A stretch of 53,312 nt of DNA from Ruminococcaceae bacterium UBA3215 (GTDB lineage: Bacteria; Bacillota; Clostridia; Oscillospirales; Ruminococcaceae). The translations under genes were made by a program, and so were the position numbers. How positions within the stretch are numbered: position 1 is the first letter of the stretch; every line of letters begins with the position of its first letter. A model generated the notes under the pieces. It saw only the letters and a program-made list of their open reading frames with translations, was not told the origin of the DNA and made no database searches. Below are positions 15,562 to 24,108 of the stretch, piece by piece. The stretch is from NCBI GenBank assembly GCA_002363155.1, contig DEWH01000022.1, positions 57,825 to 111,136 on the forward strand, read 5' to 3'.

Positions 15562-17682
15562 TCAGCTTCCCATTCTCTCCTGGACTTTTATGACAGCTCT
15601 GTCGCCGTCGGACAGATAACTGCTGAAATTAGCGGGAACGCCGTTTATCTCAAGCACGATCTCGCTGTTCGGAACGGCGGGATCAATGTTGATGCTGTTG
15701 AGCAGGTCAAGAAGGATATAATCCCCGTTTCTCGGAGGAAGAACGACGTTCTCTCCGTTCACTTCCACGGTAATGCCGGCGCCGTTGAAAGGTATGGCAT
15801 TTGCAGCCGCGGTCTGAGGTGCGGGAGCGGCTTCCTCCGCAGGCATAACATCGTTCACGGCAGCCGGAGCCGGCATTTCCTCCATATCGGTGGTGCCGAT
15901 GATGTTCCCGTAGCTGTCGAATGCATTGATCTCGTCGCCGTCGCCGAGAACATAATTCTCATCTATAAGCGTATCGCCTATGCGGTATTCAACGCCTTCA
16001 AGACCGGCATCAAGCACTCTGAGGAGATCGCCGAGGGTAACAAGTCCGGAAGTCTCGATGTTGTCGAGAGGCTGTATCTGATAATCGGGGTCCTTGATCT
16101 CGCCGTTTACGGTAGCCTTGAGCCCGATCGAGAACTGCTCGCCGCCGAATGTTACGGTACCGTCGTTGAAACGCTCGTATCCGAGGATATCCGAAAGCTT
16201 CGCGGAGGCGTTCTGACCGCTCATAGCGGGAGTGATGCGGATCCTGTCGCCCTGTGTGACCTTTGTCATAATGGACGCGGGGCGCTCATTCACATAAACC
16301 TCTGCGGGAGTCATCGCACCGCCCTTGACTGTCTTTCTCACGCCGTTGAGGGTGTAGGAAAGGCTTCTGCCGCTTCTTCCCATTATCTCGTGGGACTTGT
16401 ATCCGGCAATGGTCAGCGCTTCATATACGCTGAGCTGCTTGGTGTCGAAAACGCGCACCTTGCTGTCGTTTACCGTGATTACCGAGAAGTCGTAGCCCTG
16501 GTTGAGCATGGAAGTAACGGCGATACCCAACGGAGTAACATATTCCGCGCCGAGCTTTGCACCGCGCTCGTCCACATTTTTAAGGAAGTCTCCGCCTCCG
16601 ATAGCGACTCTTGTCTCGTCAAGTCCGAGCTTTTCCGCAACGAGCGGGGTAAGTCCTTCGATAAGGCTTCCGCCGCCTACGAGGAATACTGCCGCAGGGG
16701 AAGAGCCGTTGGCTTCCCTGATAGCATTGCATATAGTTTCCGCAAGCGTCTCTACCGCCGGAGTTATCATCTCCGCGATCTCGGAGGTCTGGATCTTATG
16801 TGTATTGCCTAGGATATCGCGGTACTCTATATCGGTGTCGCCGTTGGAGCAGCTCTGCTTTATCATTTCGGCAGTATTGAAGTCAACGAGGTATGTGCGG
16901 ATTATCTCCTCGGTTATCTCGTCGCCCGCCGTGGTAGCCATTGCATAGGCAACGACAGAGCCGTTCTTCGCGATCGCGATATCGGAAGTGCCTGCGCCGA
17001 TATCTATAAGCGCAATGTTTATAAGTCTTATCTCCGGCGGAACGATAACGTTCATCGCGGCGATAGGCTCCAGCGTAAGGCTGGTAACTTCAAGCTCGTT
17101 GAGGTCCATTACCGAATAAAGACCTTCTACGACAATATTCGGCAGGAATGCGGCAACAAGATCTATTGCCGCTTTTTCACCCTTATGCCCTTCAAGGCTT
17201 ATGATCTTGTAATCGTCGAGCTTGTAGCTTATTACGGAGTGTCCGACGCAGTAGAATATCGTTCTTCCGGTGTCGGTCTTGTCAAGTTCCGCCTGTGCTT
17301 TCTGTATGGTCTCGATCTCCATGGACTTTACCATATCTTCGGTAAGCGCTTCACGGTCGGAGATATCGAATTCCATTGTGACCTGGCAGGTCTTGAGAGC
17401 GCGTCCTGCCGCGGCAACGGAGACTTTTGTGAGCTTTACGCCGTTCTTGTCCTCAAGCTGGCTCTTTACCTGCGAAACCACTTTTGCTACCTGCTTTATA
17501 TCCTCGACCTGACCGTCAACCATTGCCCTTTTCGGGTGGGGAATGCTGACATAGTCCTGGAGATAAAGCTTGTCGTCTATGTATTCACCGAGTATTCCGA
17601 CAACGTTTCTTGTGCCGATATCAAGGGCAAACACAAGGTCTCCCTGGGGTTTGAGCTCGGTGGATTTGGTATTCGTACTCAT
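15562..17682 (-). CDS. Long FtsA-like actin-fold ATPase with beta-grasp tail
   Basis: A 706-residue member of the FtsA/PilM branch of the actin-Hsp70 ATPase fold. Phosphate-1 is ALDIGTRNVVG (about 20-30), phosphate-2 is LIDIGAGTSDIAI (about 225-237) and the adenosine loop is VFLVGGGSLIEGL (about 336-348). After about residue 380 it departs from cell-division FtsA, with an internal domain, a Pro/Ala linker (about 600-630) and a C-terminal 70-residue segment that looks like a beta-grasp fold (ThiS/ubiquitin-like), ending QERMGS. I start at 17682 for its AAGGAAGG; the frame is open eight codons further up. It follows rpoD by 43 bases. A role in cell-surface or division assembly is inferred; it is not standard FtsA. 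Confidence 0.75.
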   Translation of the reverse strand: MSTNTKSTELKPQGDLVFALDIGTRNVVGILGEYIDDKLYLQDYVSIPHPKRAMVDGQVEDIKQVAKVVSQVKSQLEDKNGVKLTKVSVAAAGRALKTCQVTMEFDISDREALTEDMVKSMEIETIQKAQAELDKTDTGRTIFYCVGHSVISYKLDDYKIISLEGHKGEKAAIDLVAAFLPNIVVEGLYSVMDLNELEVTSLTLEPIAAMNVIVPPEIRLINIALIDIGAGTSDIAIAKNGSVVAYAMATTAGDEITEEIIRTYLVDFNTAEMIKQSCSNGDTDIEYRDILGNTHKIQTSEIAEMITPAVETLAETICNAIREANGSSPAAVFLVGGGSLIEGLTPLVAEKLGLDETRVAIGGGDFLKNVDERGAKLGAEYVTPLGIAVTSMLNQGYDFSVITVNDSKVRVFDTKQLSVYEALTIAGYKSHEIMGRSGRSLSYTLNGVRKTVKGGAMTPAEVYVNERPASIMTKVTQGDRIRITPAMSGQNASAKLSDILGYERFNDGTVTFGGEQFSIGLKATVNGEIKDPDYQIQPLDNIETSGLVTLGDLLRVLDAGLEGVEYRIGDTLIDENYVLGDGDEINAFDSYGNIIGTTDMEEMPAPAAVNDVMPAEEAAPAPQTAAANAIPFNGAGITVEVNGENVVLPPRNGDYILLDLLNSINIDPAVPNSEIVLEINGVPANFSSYLSDGDRAVIKVQERMGS

Positions 17683-17725
17683 TTCAGTTTCCTTCCTTTT
17701 CAGCATTGATTTCTATCCGATGTGA

Positions 17726-18808
17726 TCATTCAAGAAAATCCTTGAGCTTTTTGCTTCTTGACGGGTGGCGGAGCTTACGGAGCGCCTTTGCTTCTATCTG
17801 TCTTATGCGCTCACGGGTAACGTTGAACTCCTTGCCGACTTCTTCGAGAGTACGCTGTCTGCCGTCGTCAAGTCCGAAGCGAAGGCGAAGCACCTTCCCC
17901 TCTCTCTCGGTAAGCGTGCCGAGCACATCATCGAGCTGCTCTTTAAGCAGCATCTGCGATGCGGCTTCCGCGGGAGCGGGAGCTTCCTCGTCCGGGATAA
18001 AGTCGCCGAGGTGGCTGTCCTCCTCCTCGCCTATGGGCGTTTCGAGGGAAACGGGATCCTGTGATATTCTTATTATCTCGCGCACTCTGTCAAGCGGGAG
18101 CTTCAGTTCTTCCGCGATCTCCTCCGCGGTAGCCTCACGGCCGTTCTTGTGCAGGAGTGTGCTGCTAACCTTCTTGACCTTGGTTATAGTCTCGACCATG
18201 TGTACGGGGATACGGATAGTTCTCGCCTGGTCTGCGATAGCACGGGTGATAGCCTGTCTTATCCACCATGTTGCGTATGTGGAGAACTTGTAGCCTTTGG
18301 TGTAATCGAACTTCTCAACAGCCTTGATAAGACCGAGGTTGCCCTCCTGGATAAGATCGAGGAACTGCATACCTCTGCCGACATATCGCTTCGCGATACT
18401 TACAACGAGACGAAGGTTAGCTTCGGACAGACGCTTCTTTGCATAGGGATCGCCCTGTGCCATACGCTGTGCGAGCTCGATCTCCTCCTCCGGCGTGAGC
18501 AGCGGAACGCGTCCTATCTCCTTGAGGTAGATCTTGACGGGGTCGTCGATAGCGATCTGATCTGTGGAGAGCGCCATATCGAGGTCATCGTCATTCGCGA
18601 GATAAAGAGCCGCGTCGAGGTCTTCATCAACGGTGAAATCGTCGATGATATCGATGTTGTTCGCTTCAACGTCGTCGTAAAGCTTATCGATCTGTTCCGC
18701 GTCGAAGTCGCAGCTTTCGAGAACATCTGTGATCTCCTGTGTGGTGAGCTTACCGCTTTGCTTACCGTGCTCAATAAGTTCGGTAAGCGGTGATTTCTGT
18801 TCTGACAT
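17726..18808 (-). CDS. rpoD: RNA polymerase primary sigma factor RpoD/SigA
   Basis: The housekeeping sigma factor, 360 residues, typical of Gram-positive SigA. An acidic region 1.1 is followed by region 1.2 (DPVKIYLKEIGRVPLLT), region 2 (NLRLVVSIAKRYVGRGMQF, then YKFSTYATWWIRQAITRAI, the -10 binding helix), region 3, and region 4 (LRFGLDDG...TLEEVGKEFNVTRERIRQIE), which binds -35. It lies downstream of dnaG, the conserved dnaG-rpoD macromolecular synthesis arrangement, although 200 bases holding a dispersed repeat separate them. Confidence 0.97.
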   Translation of the reverse strand: MSEQKSPLTELIEHGKQSGKLTTQEITDVLESCDFDAEQIDKLYDDVEANNIDIIDDFTVDEDLDAALYLANDDDLDMALSTDQIAIDDPVKIYLKEIGRVPLLTPEEEIELAQRMAQGDPYAKKRLSEANLRLVVSIAKRYVGRGMQFLDLIQEGNLGLIKAVEKFDYTKGYKFSTYATWWIRQAITRAIADQARTIRIPVHMVETITKVKKVSSTLLHKNGREATAEEIAEELKLPLDRVREIIRISQDPVSLETPIGEEEDSHLGDFIPDEEAPAPAEAASQMLLKEQLDDVLGTLTEREGKVLRLRFGLDDGRQRTLEEVGKEFNVTRERIRQIEAKALRKLRHPSRSKKLKDFLE

Positions 18809-18929
18809 TTTATACGTCCTTCCTGTTATTATTAACGTTTAAATTAGTTATCTCAATGTGATCTTCGCCGATCCTCTGCGTTTCCTGCCGCGGTCATCCA
18901 TAGCAGTACACTCCGAAATACTGCTTTGA

Positions 18930-19008
18930 TTTAGGGTGTCCAGCCCCCTTTTTCAAAGGGGGTTGGCGGGTCCGGGCAGCGCCCGGTCTCAAAAGATCTC
19001 AAAGTCTC
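18930..19008. repeat. Dispersed TTTAGGGTGTCCAGC repeat between dnaG and rpoD
   Basis: This copy begins TTTAGGGTGTCCAGCCCCC, has a CCCCCTTT/AAAGGGGG hairpin, a GGCGGGTCCGGGCAGCGCCCGG block and ends in TCTCAAA-type repeats. The same order is found at 27088-27215, and its start at the right window edge. Confidence 0.75.
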
Positions 19009-20769
19009 TTAACCGCTCTCTATCTTCTGACGCCGGGCTGCGATCCTTTGGAGCATCTCCTCGTCGGTAAGCTCGGAGACCGGCTTCTCACCGCTTTTCT
19101 CGCGGTGCTTCACAAGAACATCTATGTACTCGTCGAGCTGGGGAATGCTGTACGGAAGGGTGTCGGCGTGCCTGCATATACCGGTTATTCTGCCCACTTC
19201 CTCCACCGTAAAATCGCTCCCTATCGACGAAATATCAAAAGTCTCGCCCTTTTTTATACGGTCTGCGATAAAAGAGTACACTTTTCGATTGAATTCGGTC
19301 GGAAAGTCCTCCTCTTTCAGCTTTTTCTCCACCCGCGGGAGCAGGTCGGGAGAGTGGAACATATACGCGATAATACCGCGTTCAGCCTTTTCCTCGCGTG
19401 GATATGCAGCCGCGTCCGGGTTTATCGGATCGCGCTTTACGGTGCCGCGGATAAGCTCGCGCTCTTCATTGCGCTGCTCGCTGCGTATATCGTACTTTAC
19501 CCTGTCCTTTACAAGCTCTGCGACTGCGGAGACAGGCTGTCCGGAAATGCGCGCCGCCTCGGATATGTAAACTGTCCTGTCTGTATCGCTGCGTATCTTT
19601 GCAAGGAACGGAACGGTTTTGCGCAGGAACTCCGCTTTTCCGGCGGGGGTCGAGGTATCAATGCCGCTTTTAAGCCTGCCGAATTCGTGATCTATCGCGG
19701 TAGCGGTGCCGGCGAGAAGCTGGCGGAAGCTTTCGGCTCCGAACTTCTTGATATACTCGTCCGGATCCTTTGCATCGGGAATATTCAGCACTCTCGCGGT
19801 CACTCCCGCCTCGGACAGCAGGTTTATCGCCTTCATTGTGGCATTCTGCCCTGCACCGTCGGAGTCGTAGGAGATTATGACCTCGCCCGCATACTGCTTC
19901 ATTATATTTGCCTGCTGGGGAGTAATGGCGGTGCCGAGAGTAGCGACAGTGTTGTCGAAACCCGCCTGGTTAAGCGAGATAACGTCCATATACCCCTCAC
20001 ACAGGATAAGAAATTTTTCTTTTGTATTTTTTGCGAAATTCAGCGAGAAAAGGTTCTCGCGCTTATGGAAAACAAGCGTTTCGTCGCTGTTCAGGTACTT
20101 TGCGGGAGCGTCCTTTTCGAGCGTCCTTCCGCCGAACGCGATAACATTTCCGCGCCTGTCGATTATCGGGAACATCACCCTTCGCCGGAACTTGTCGTAC
20201 ACCGAGTTGTTCCGCCGCACCAATAGTGCTCCGGCTTCCATTTCGTCGTCGGAATAGCCTTTCGTGCGCAGGTAGTATTGCAGGTTATGCCAGCCGTCCG
20301 GCGCAAATCCGAGGCCGTACTTCTTTATGGTGTTCGGGGTAAGCTTTCTTCCCGCAAGGTAGTCGAGACCCTCTCTCCCCTCCGGGGACAGCAGCACATC
20401 ACGGAAGTACCGCGCAGCCTCCCGGTTCATACCGAGCAGCCTTGTGCGCCGTTCCGCGCCGCCGTCATCAGCCTCGTCCGGCATTGAAAGCCCTGCTCTC
20501 TGCGCAAGGAATTTCACGCTCTCCATGTACTCGAAATGCTCTATAAGGCGGATAAAGGTGATAACATCGCCTCCCGCTCCGCACCCGAAACAATAAAAGC
20601 TCTGTGTCTCGGTATAGATGTGGCAGGACGGCGTTCTTTCCGAGTGGAACGGACAGGAGCATACATAATCCCGCCCGGCACGCTTGATCTCGACATAGGA
20701 CGACATCACCGCCGTTATTTCATTTCCCGCTCTCAGCGCATCAAGGAAACTGTCTGGCAGTCTCGCCAT
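19009..20769 (-). CDS. dnaG: DNA primase
   Basis: Makes RNA primers for replication. It is 586 residues, normal for bacterial DnaG. The N-terminal CHC2 zinc ribbon shows CPFHSERTPS and YCFGCGAGGD (about residues 38-70). The RNA-polymerase/TOPRIM core shows FGGRTLEKDAPAKYLNS, the acidic metal site EGYMDVISL and YDSDGAGQNA. A DnaB-helicase-binding domain follows from about 430. I start at 20769 because AAGGGG precedes that ATG; an upstream in-frame start would enter the inverted-repeat element. dgt lies upstream, rpoD downstream. Confidence 0.95.
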   Translation of the reverse strand: MARLPDSFLDALRAGNEITAVMSSYVEIKRAGRDYVCSCPFHSERTPSCHIYTETQSFYCFGCGAGGDVITFIRLIEHFEYMESVKFLAQRAGLSMPDEADDGGAERRTRLLGMNREAARYFRDVLLSPEGREGLDYLAGRKLTPNTIKKYGLGFAPDGWHNLQYYLRTKGYSDDEMEAGALLVRRNNSVYDKFRRRVMFPIIDRRGNVIAFGGRTLEKDAPAKYLNSDETLVFHKRENLFSLNFAKNTKEKFLILCEGYMDVISLNQAGFDNTVATLGTAITPQQANIMKQYAGEVIISYDSDGAGQNATMKAINLLSEAGVTARVLNIPDAKDPDEYIKKFGAESFRQLLAGTATAIDHEFGRLKSGIDTSTPAGKAEFLRKTVPFLAKIRSDTDRTVYISEAARISGQPVSAVAELVKDRVKYDIRSEQRNEERELIRGTVKRDPINPDAAAYPREEKAERGIIAYMFHSPDLLPRVEKKLKEEDFPTEFNRKVYSFIADRIKKGETFDISSIGSDFTVEEVGRITGICRHADTLPYSIPQLDEYIDVLVKHREKSGEKPVSELTDEEMLQRIAARRQKIESG

Positions 20770-20787
20770 CCGTCCAACCCCTTTTTT

Positions 20788-21030
20788 CAATGCACAATTC
20801 ACAATTCACAATGCACAATTGTGGTATCGCCTGCGGCGATTTATTGGAATTGTGACAAGATTTATAATTACGGAACAGTTTAAGATCTGTTCTTCCGGTA
20901 ACTTAATTGCCGTATCGTTAACATTCCGAACTTTTCTTCATACAACGCACATACCACACAATTTGTCACAATTCAGAAAAGCGCGAAGCGCAACCATAAT
21001 TGTGCATTGTGAATTGTGAATTGTGCATTG
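20788..21030. mobile_element. 243-bp MITE-like element with 37-bp terminal inverted repeats
   Basis: The left end (20788-20824) and right end (20994-21030) are inverted copies differing at one position in 37. Each end holds CACAATT/CACAATG-type units, then a GC hairpin (ATCGCC-tgc-GGCGAT left, GCGC-ttc-GCGC right), then GAATTGTGAC facing inwards. No coding sequence lies inside. It sits exactly between the dgt stop (2 bases away) and the dnaG ribosome binding site. Half copies occur at 13.6 and 22.1 kb. Mobility is inferred from structure only. Confidence 0.7.
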
Positions 21031-21032
21031 TT

Positions 21033-22031
21033 TCAGATCCTTATCCACTGCTTCGGAATGCAAAGCTCCTTGAACAGGTCTATCGCGTATTCGTCCGTCA
21101 TGCAGCTGATAAAATCACACACTGCCGTCTCAAGTCCGTCCTCTTCCGCGATGCGGATATAAAGCGGCGGCATAAGCTCCTTGTTCTGCATATAATGCGT
21201 GAAAAGGAACTCGATTATGTGGCACGCCTTATCCTTTTCGCGGTTAGTGACCGCAGCATAATAAACATGCTCGAACATAAACTTTCGCAGCTCGTCATGC
21301 GCTTCCCGTATCTCATCGGAATAACGGATCTCATCACCGCTGTTTGCGATTATATCCGAAACGAGGGTGGTGATGCGCCTGCTTTTGGTATCGCCGAGCA
21401 CATCAATGACGTGCCGGGGGATATTCCGCGGGTCAAGCACACCGCCGCGTATCGCGTCCTCTATATCGTGATTAAGGTAGGCTATCTTATCCGCAAACTT
21501 AACCGCCACGCCTTCCAGCGTGTCCGCCGTCATATTGGTATGGCAGAGTATGCCGTTCTTCACCTCGGCTGTGAGGTTGAGCCCGGCGCCGTCGCGCTCT
21601 ATCTTTTCCACAACGCGCACGCTCTGTTTGTAATGCCGGAAGTCTCCCTCCGGATAGAGCTTCTGGAGCATACGCTCGCCGTCATGACCGAACGGAGTAT
21701 GTCCGAGATCGTGACCGAGCGCTATGGCTTCGGTAAGGTCTTCGTTCAGACGAAGCGCTCTCGCTATCGTTCTTGCTATCTGCGACACCTCAAGTGTATG
21801 GGTAAGGCGGGTGCGGTAGTGATCGGACTTCGGGATAAGGAACACCTGCGTTTTATGCTTTAATCTGCGAAAAGCGTTGCAGTGGATTATCCTGTCTCTG
21901 TCGCGCTGGAAGTCGGTGCGGATATCGCAGGGCTTCTCATAAACGACTCTGCCCTTTGAATTTTCGCTGAAGCAGGCGCTTGGCGACAGTATCTTCTTTT
22001 CGTTTTCCTGTGTAATTTCTCTTGGAAGCAT
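21033..22031 (-). CDS. dgt: Deoxyguanosinetriphosphate triphosphohydrolase-like HD protein
   Basis: HD-superfamily dNTPase of 332 residues that hydrolyses dGTP or other dNTPs to the nucleoside plus triphosphate. Family landmarks are TDFQRDRDRIIHCNAFRRLK (residues 39-58), KTQVFL, DHYRTRLTHTLEVSQIAR (about 70-87) and the metal site GHDLGHTPFGHDGE (about 109-122). Length and motifs match the short type found beside dnaG in clostridia. It is the first gene of the dgt-dnaG-rpoD series and is interrupted from dnaG by the inverted-repeat element. Confidence 0.93.
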   Translation of the reverse strand: MLPREITQENEKKILSPSACFSENSKGRVVYEKPCDIRTDFQRDRDRIIHCNAFRRLKHKTQVFLIPKSDHYRTRLTHTLEVSQIARTIARALRLNEDLTEAIALGHDLGHTPFGHDGERMLQKLYPEGDFRHYKQSVRVVEKIERDGAGLNLTAEVKNGILCHTNMTADTLEGVAVKFADKIAYLNHDIEDAIRGGVLDPRNIPRHVIDVLGDTKSRRITTLVSDIIANSGDEIRYSDEIREAHDELRKFMFEHVYYAAVTNREKDKACHIIEFLFTHYMQNKELMPPLYIRIAEEDGLETAVCDFISCMTDEYAIDLFKELCIPKQWIRI

Positions 22032-22082
22032 TTATTTTATCTCCGGTAAATCTCTGTTGTTGTTTATGTATCCGGACATTCG

Positions 22083-22160
22083 AGTCCCGTCACGATTCAA
22101 ATATGCCGCCAAAGGCGGCTCAACAATTATTCATTATTCATTATTCATTTTTCACTATTC
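22083..22160. repeat. Short-tandem plus GC-hairpin element, solo copy C (inverted)
   Basis: Read on the minus strand: ATTCATT-type tandem units, AATAATTGTTG, the hairpin GCCGCC-ttt-GGCGGC, then TTTGAATCGTGACGG. The order matches copy A at 13.6 kb and both halves of the element at 20.8 kb, although the tandem unit is different. Confidence 0.6.
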
Positions 22161-22246
22161 ATTATTTCTTCTCTTCCATATATAAATACAAAATTCCCTC
22201 CCGTTTCACCTTTTTTTCGGGAAGGAATATCTGCATTTTCGTCATT

Positions 22247-22867
22247 TCAACCAAAATTAAATTCAATTTCTTCTTCTTTTTTGATAGATATGCTGCCTCC
22301 GCAGATATCGGTAAGCTCTTTTGAGAATGCCGCTTCATTCTCAACCGGCAGACACAGCGTTATTGCAACATCAGCGCCGAAAACCTCATTCTCTGTGCGG
22401 ACATCGTAGCTTCCGAGGGTCTTGCCGATCCTGCCGTAGAGGTTGTAGTCGAGCCGGAGCGTAAGCCGTGCCGCCGAACGCATATCCAGCACCTTCGCCG
22501 CGTCGCAGGCTATCTTTGCGCCCTTTGTATAAGCGCGGACAAGCCCTCCCGCTCCGAGAAGGACTCCGCCGAAGTACCTTGTCACAACGCAGGTAACATC
22601 GGTAAGTCCCTCCTTGCGGAGAACTTCGTATATCGGCACACCTGCTGTTCCTCCCGGCTCACCGTCGTCGCTGTGACGGGAGAGGTTGTTCTCACGGAGG
22701 ATATAGGCGTAGCAGTTGTGTGTCGCCTTGCGGTGCATTGCGCGTATCTCCGCGATAAAATCCAGCGCTTCCCGCTCCGTCGCGGTATGACGCAGATAGC
22801 CGATGAACTCGCTTTTCTTCTCGATAAAGCGGTCTTCCGCGCTGCCCTCTATGGTCTTGTAGTTCAT
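22247..22867 (-). CDS. yigZ: YigZ/IMPACT-family protein
   Basis: A 206-residue protein of the YigZ (UPF0029/IMPACT) family. The N-terminal IMPACT domain shows FIGYLRHTATEREALDFI and DDGEPGGTAGVPI (about 67-79), then VTRYFGGVLLGAGGLVRAY (about 96-114), the family signature; a C-terminal DUF1949 ferredoxin-like domain follows. Eukaryotic relatives act on translational control, and the bacterial role is unsettled. Its ATG overlaps the stop of the upstream BTAD regulator by four bases, so the two are translationally coupled. Confidence 0.92.
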   Translation of the reverse strand: MNYKTIEGSAEDRFIEKKSEFIGYLRHTATEREALDFIAEIRAMHRKATHNCYAYILRENNLSRHSDDGEPGGTAGVPIYEVLRKEGLTDVTCVVTRYFGGVLLGAGGLVRAYTKGAKIACDAAKVLDMRSAARLTLRLDYNLYGRIGKTLGSYDVRTENEVFGADVAITLCLPVENEAAFSKELTDICGGSISIKKEEEIEFNFG

Positions 22868-24072
22868 TTTGCCTCCTGGGGCGGTCTGGGTTTTCCTGCG
22901 CGGTCAAACTTGTACAGGAGCGTGCAGCCGAGCTTCGGATTGTCGCGCTTGAAGCGCTTTAAGATACGGTCAAGCACCATTTCCGCCTGATCCTTGGTTG
23001 TGTTTGTGAGCAGCATAACGAACTGCGACGCGCTGTAACGGGAATATACGTCGCGGGAGCGCAGGGAACTGCTTATGCAGTCGGAAAGCCGCGTCATAAT
23101 GCGGTTGAGCTGCTTTATGTCGATCTCTTCCTGCGACTTCGAGACTGCCGTGAGCAGACAGAGATTGGTAGGTCTCCCGCTTCGTACAGCGTCCCGTATC
23201 TCAAGCTGATAGATGTGCTTGAAGAACGCGAACTCGCAGTAATAAGCGCCGATGCCGTCGTCGATGCTGTCAAGCTGACCTTTCAGCACGCCGAAATCCG
23301 CGTTGTAGTTATGATCGTCCTTCACCGTTTTTTCGTATAGTTCGACAAAATCCGGTGCCGGATTGATACCGTTCTTGTTGTAGAAGAGATCCATTACATA
23401 GGTGTAATGCTGTTTTGCCGCCGCAGTCTCGCCGATATCCAGCAAGCCCTTTACATAGTAAAGGTGTATGCGGTCATCAAGCTTCTCTATCTCGAACGCC
23501 TTCCTGCACACGTTTATAAGCTCGGTGTAGTACTTGTGCTTATACAGTATGTCTATCGTTTCATGCACTATCCGCAGGTAGAGCGAATGGTAATAGTTGT
23601 TTATCGGCACCACCCAGCCGTCGGAACGCGAACGCTGCAGAAAATCACCCTTATACAGCGCGATCGCGGCAAGGTAAAGCGTGGTCCTTTCCTTTTCGGA
23701 CTGGGCGAGCGTGCTTTTTTTATACAGCGCGTCGAATTCGTCAAAATCTATCTCGCAGTCGATCCGGCTGTTGAGGGAGTATGTACCCATGGAATTGACG
23801 ATTATCTCCGCGCCGTCCGGCAGACCGAGCCCGTCAAGGCACGCGCGTAGCCTGTGCAGCGACGTTTTCAGCGCCCCTACCGGATTTTCGCTCTCCTTGT
23901 CGCCCCAGAGCAGGTTTATAAGCTCGGTCTGGGATATCTCACGGTTATGGTTCGCGATCATGAACTGGAGCAGCGTCCACATCTTCTTCGAGCGCTTGCT
24001 CTGTTCGGTTATGACATTGTCACCGTATGACATAGAAAACTCACCGAGCATGGTGATCTTCAGCTTTTCCAT
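22864..24072 (-). CDS. BTAD/SARP-type transcription regulator with degenerate GGDEF-like domain
   Basis: A 402-residue regulator with an unusual layout. Residues 1-100 form an OmpR-like winged helix (ITMLGEFSMSYGD...LLWGDKESENPVGALKTSLHRLR), 110-260 are the helical bacterial transcriptional activator domain with TPR-like repeats, and 280-400 look like a GGDEF fold. In the last, the active loop corresponding to RYGGDEF reads RYSASQF, so cyclase activity should be lost. The protein may use this domain for sensing or dimerisation. It is followed by yigZ with a four-base overlap. Ligand and targets are unknown. Confidence 0.75.
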   Translation of the reverse strand: MEKLKITMLGEFSMSYGDNVITEQSKRSKKMWTLLQFMIANHNREISQTELINLLWGDKESENPVGALKTSLHRLRACLDGLGLPDGAEIIVNSMGTYSLNSRIDCEIDFDEFDALYKKSTLAQSEKERTTLYLAAIALYKGDFLQRSRSDGWVVPINNYYHSLYLRIVHETIDILYKHKYYTELINVCRKAFEIEKLDDRIHLYYVKGLLDIGETAAAKQHYTYVMDLFYNKNGINPAPDFVELYEKTVKDDHNYNADFGVLKGQLDSIDDGIGAYYCEFAFFKHIYQLEIRDAVRSGRPTNLCLLTAVSKSQEEIDIKQLNRIMTRLSDCISSSLRSRDVYSRYSASQFVMLLTNTTKDQAEMVLDRILKRFKRDNPKLGCTLLYKFDRAGKPRPPQEAK

Positions 24073-24108
24073 AGTATTCCTCCGTATCGCTGTGAAACGG
24101 TTCGGGCA

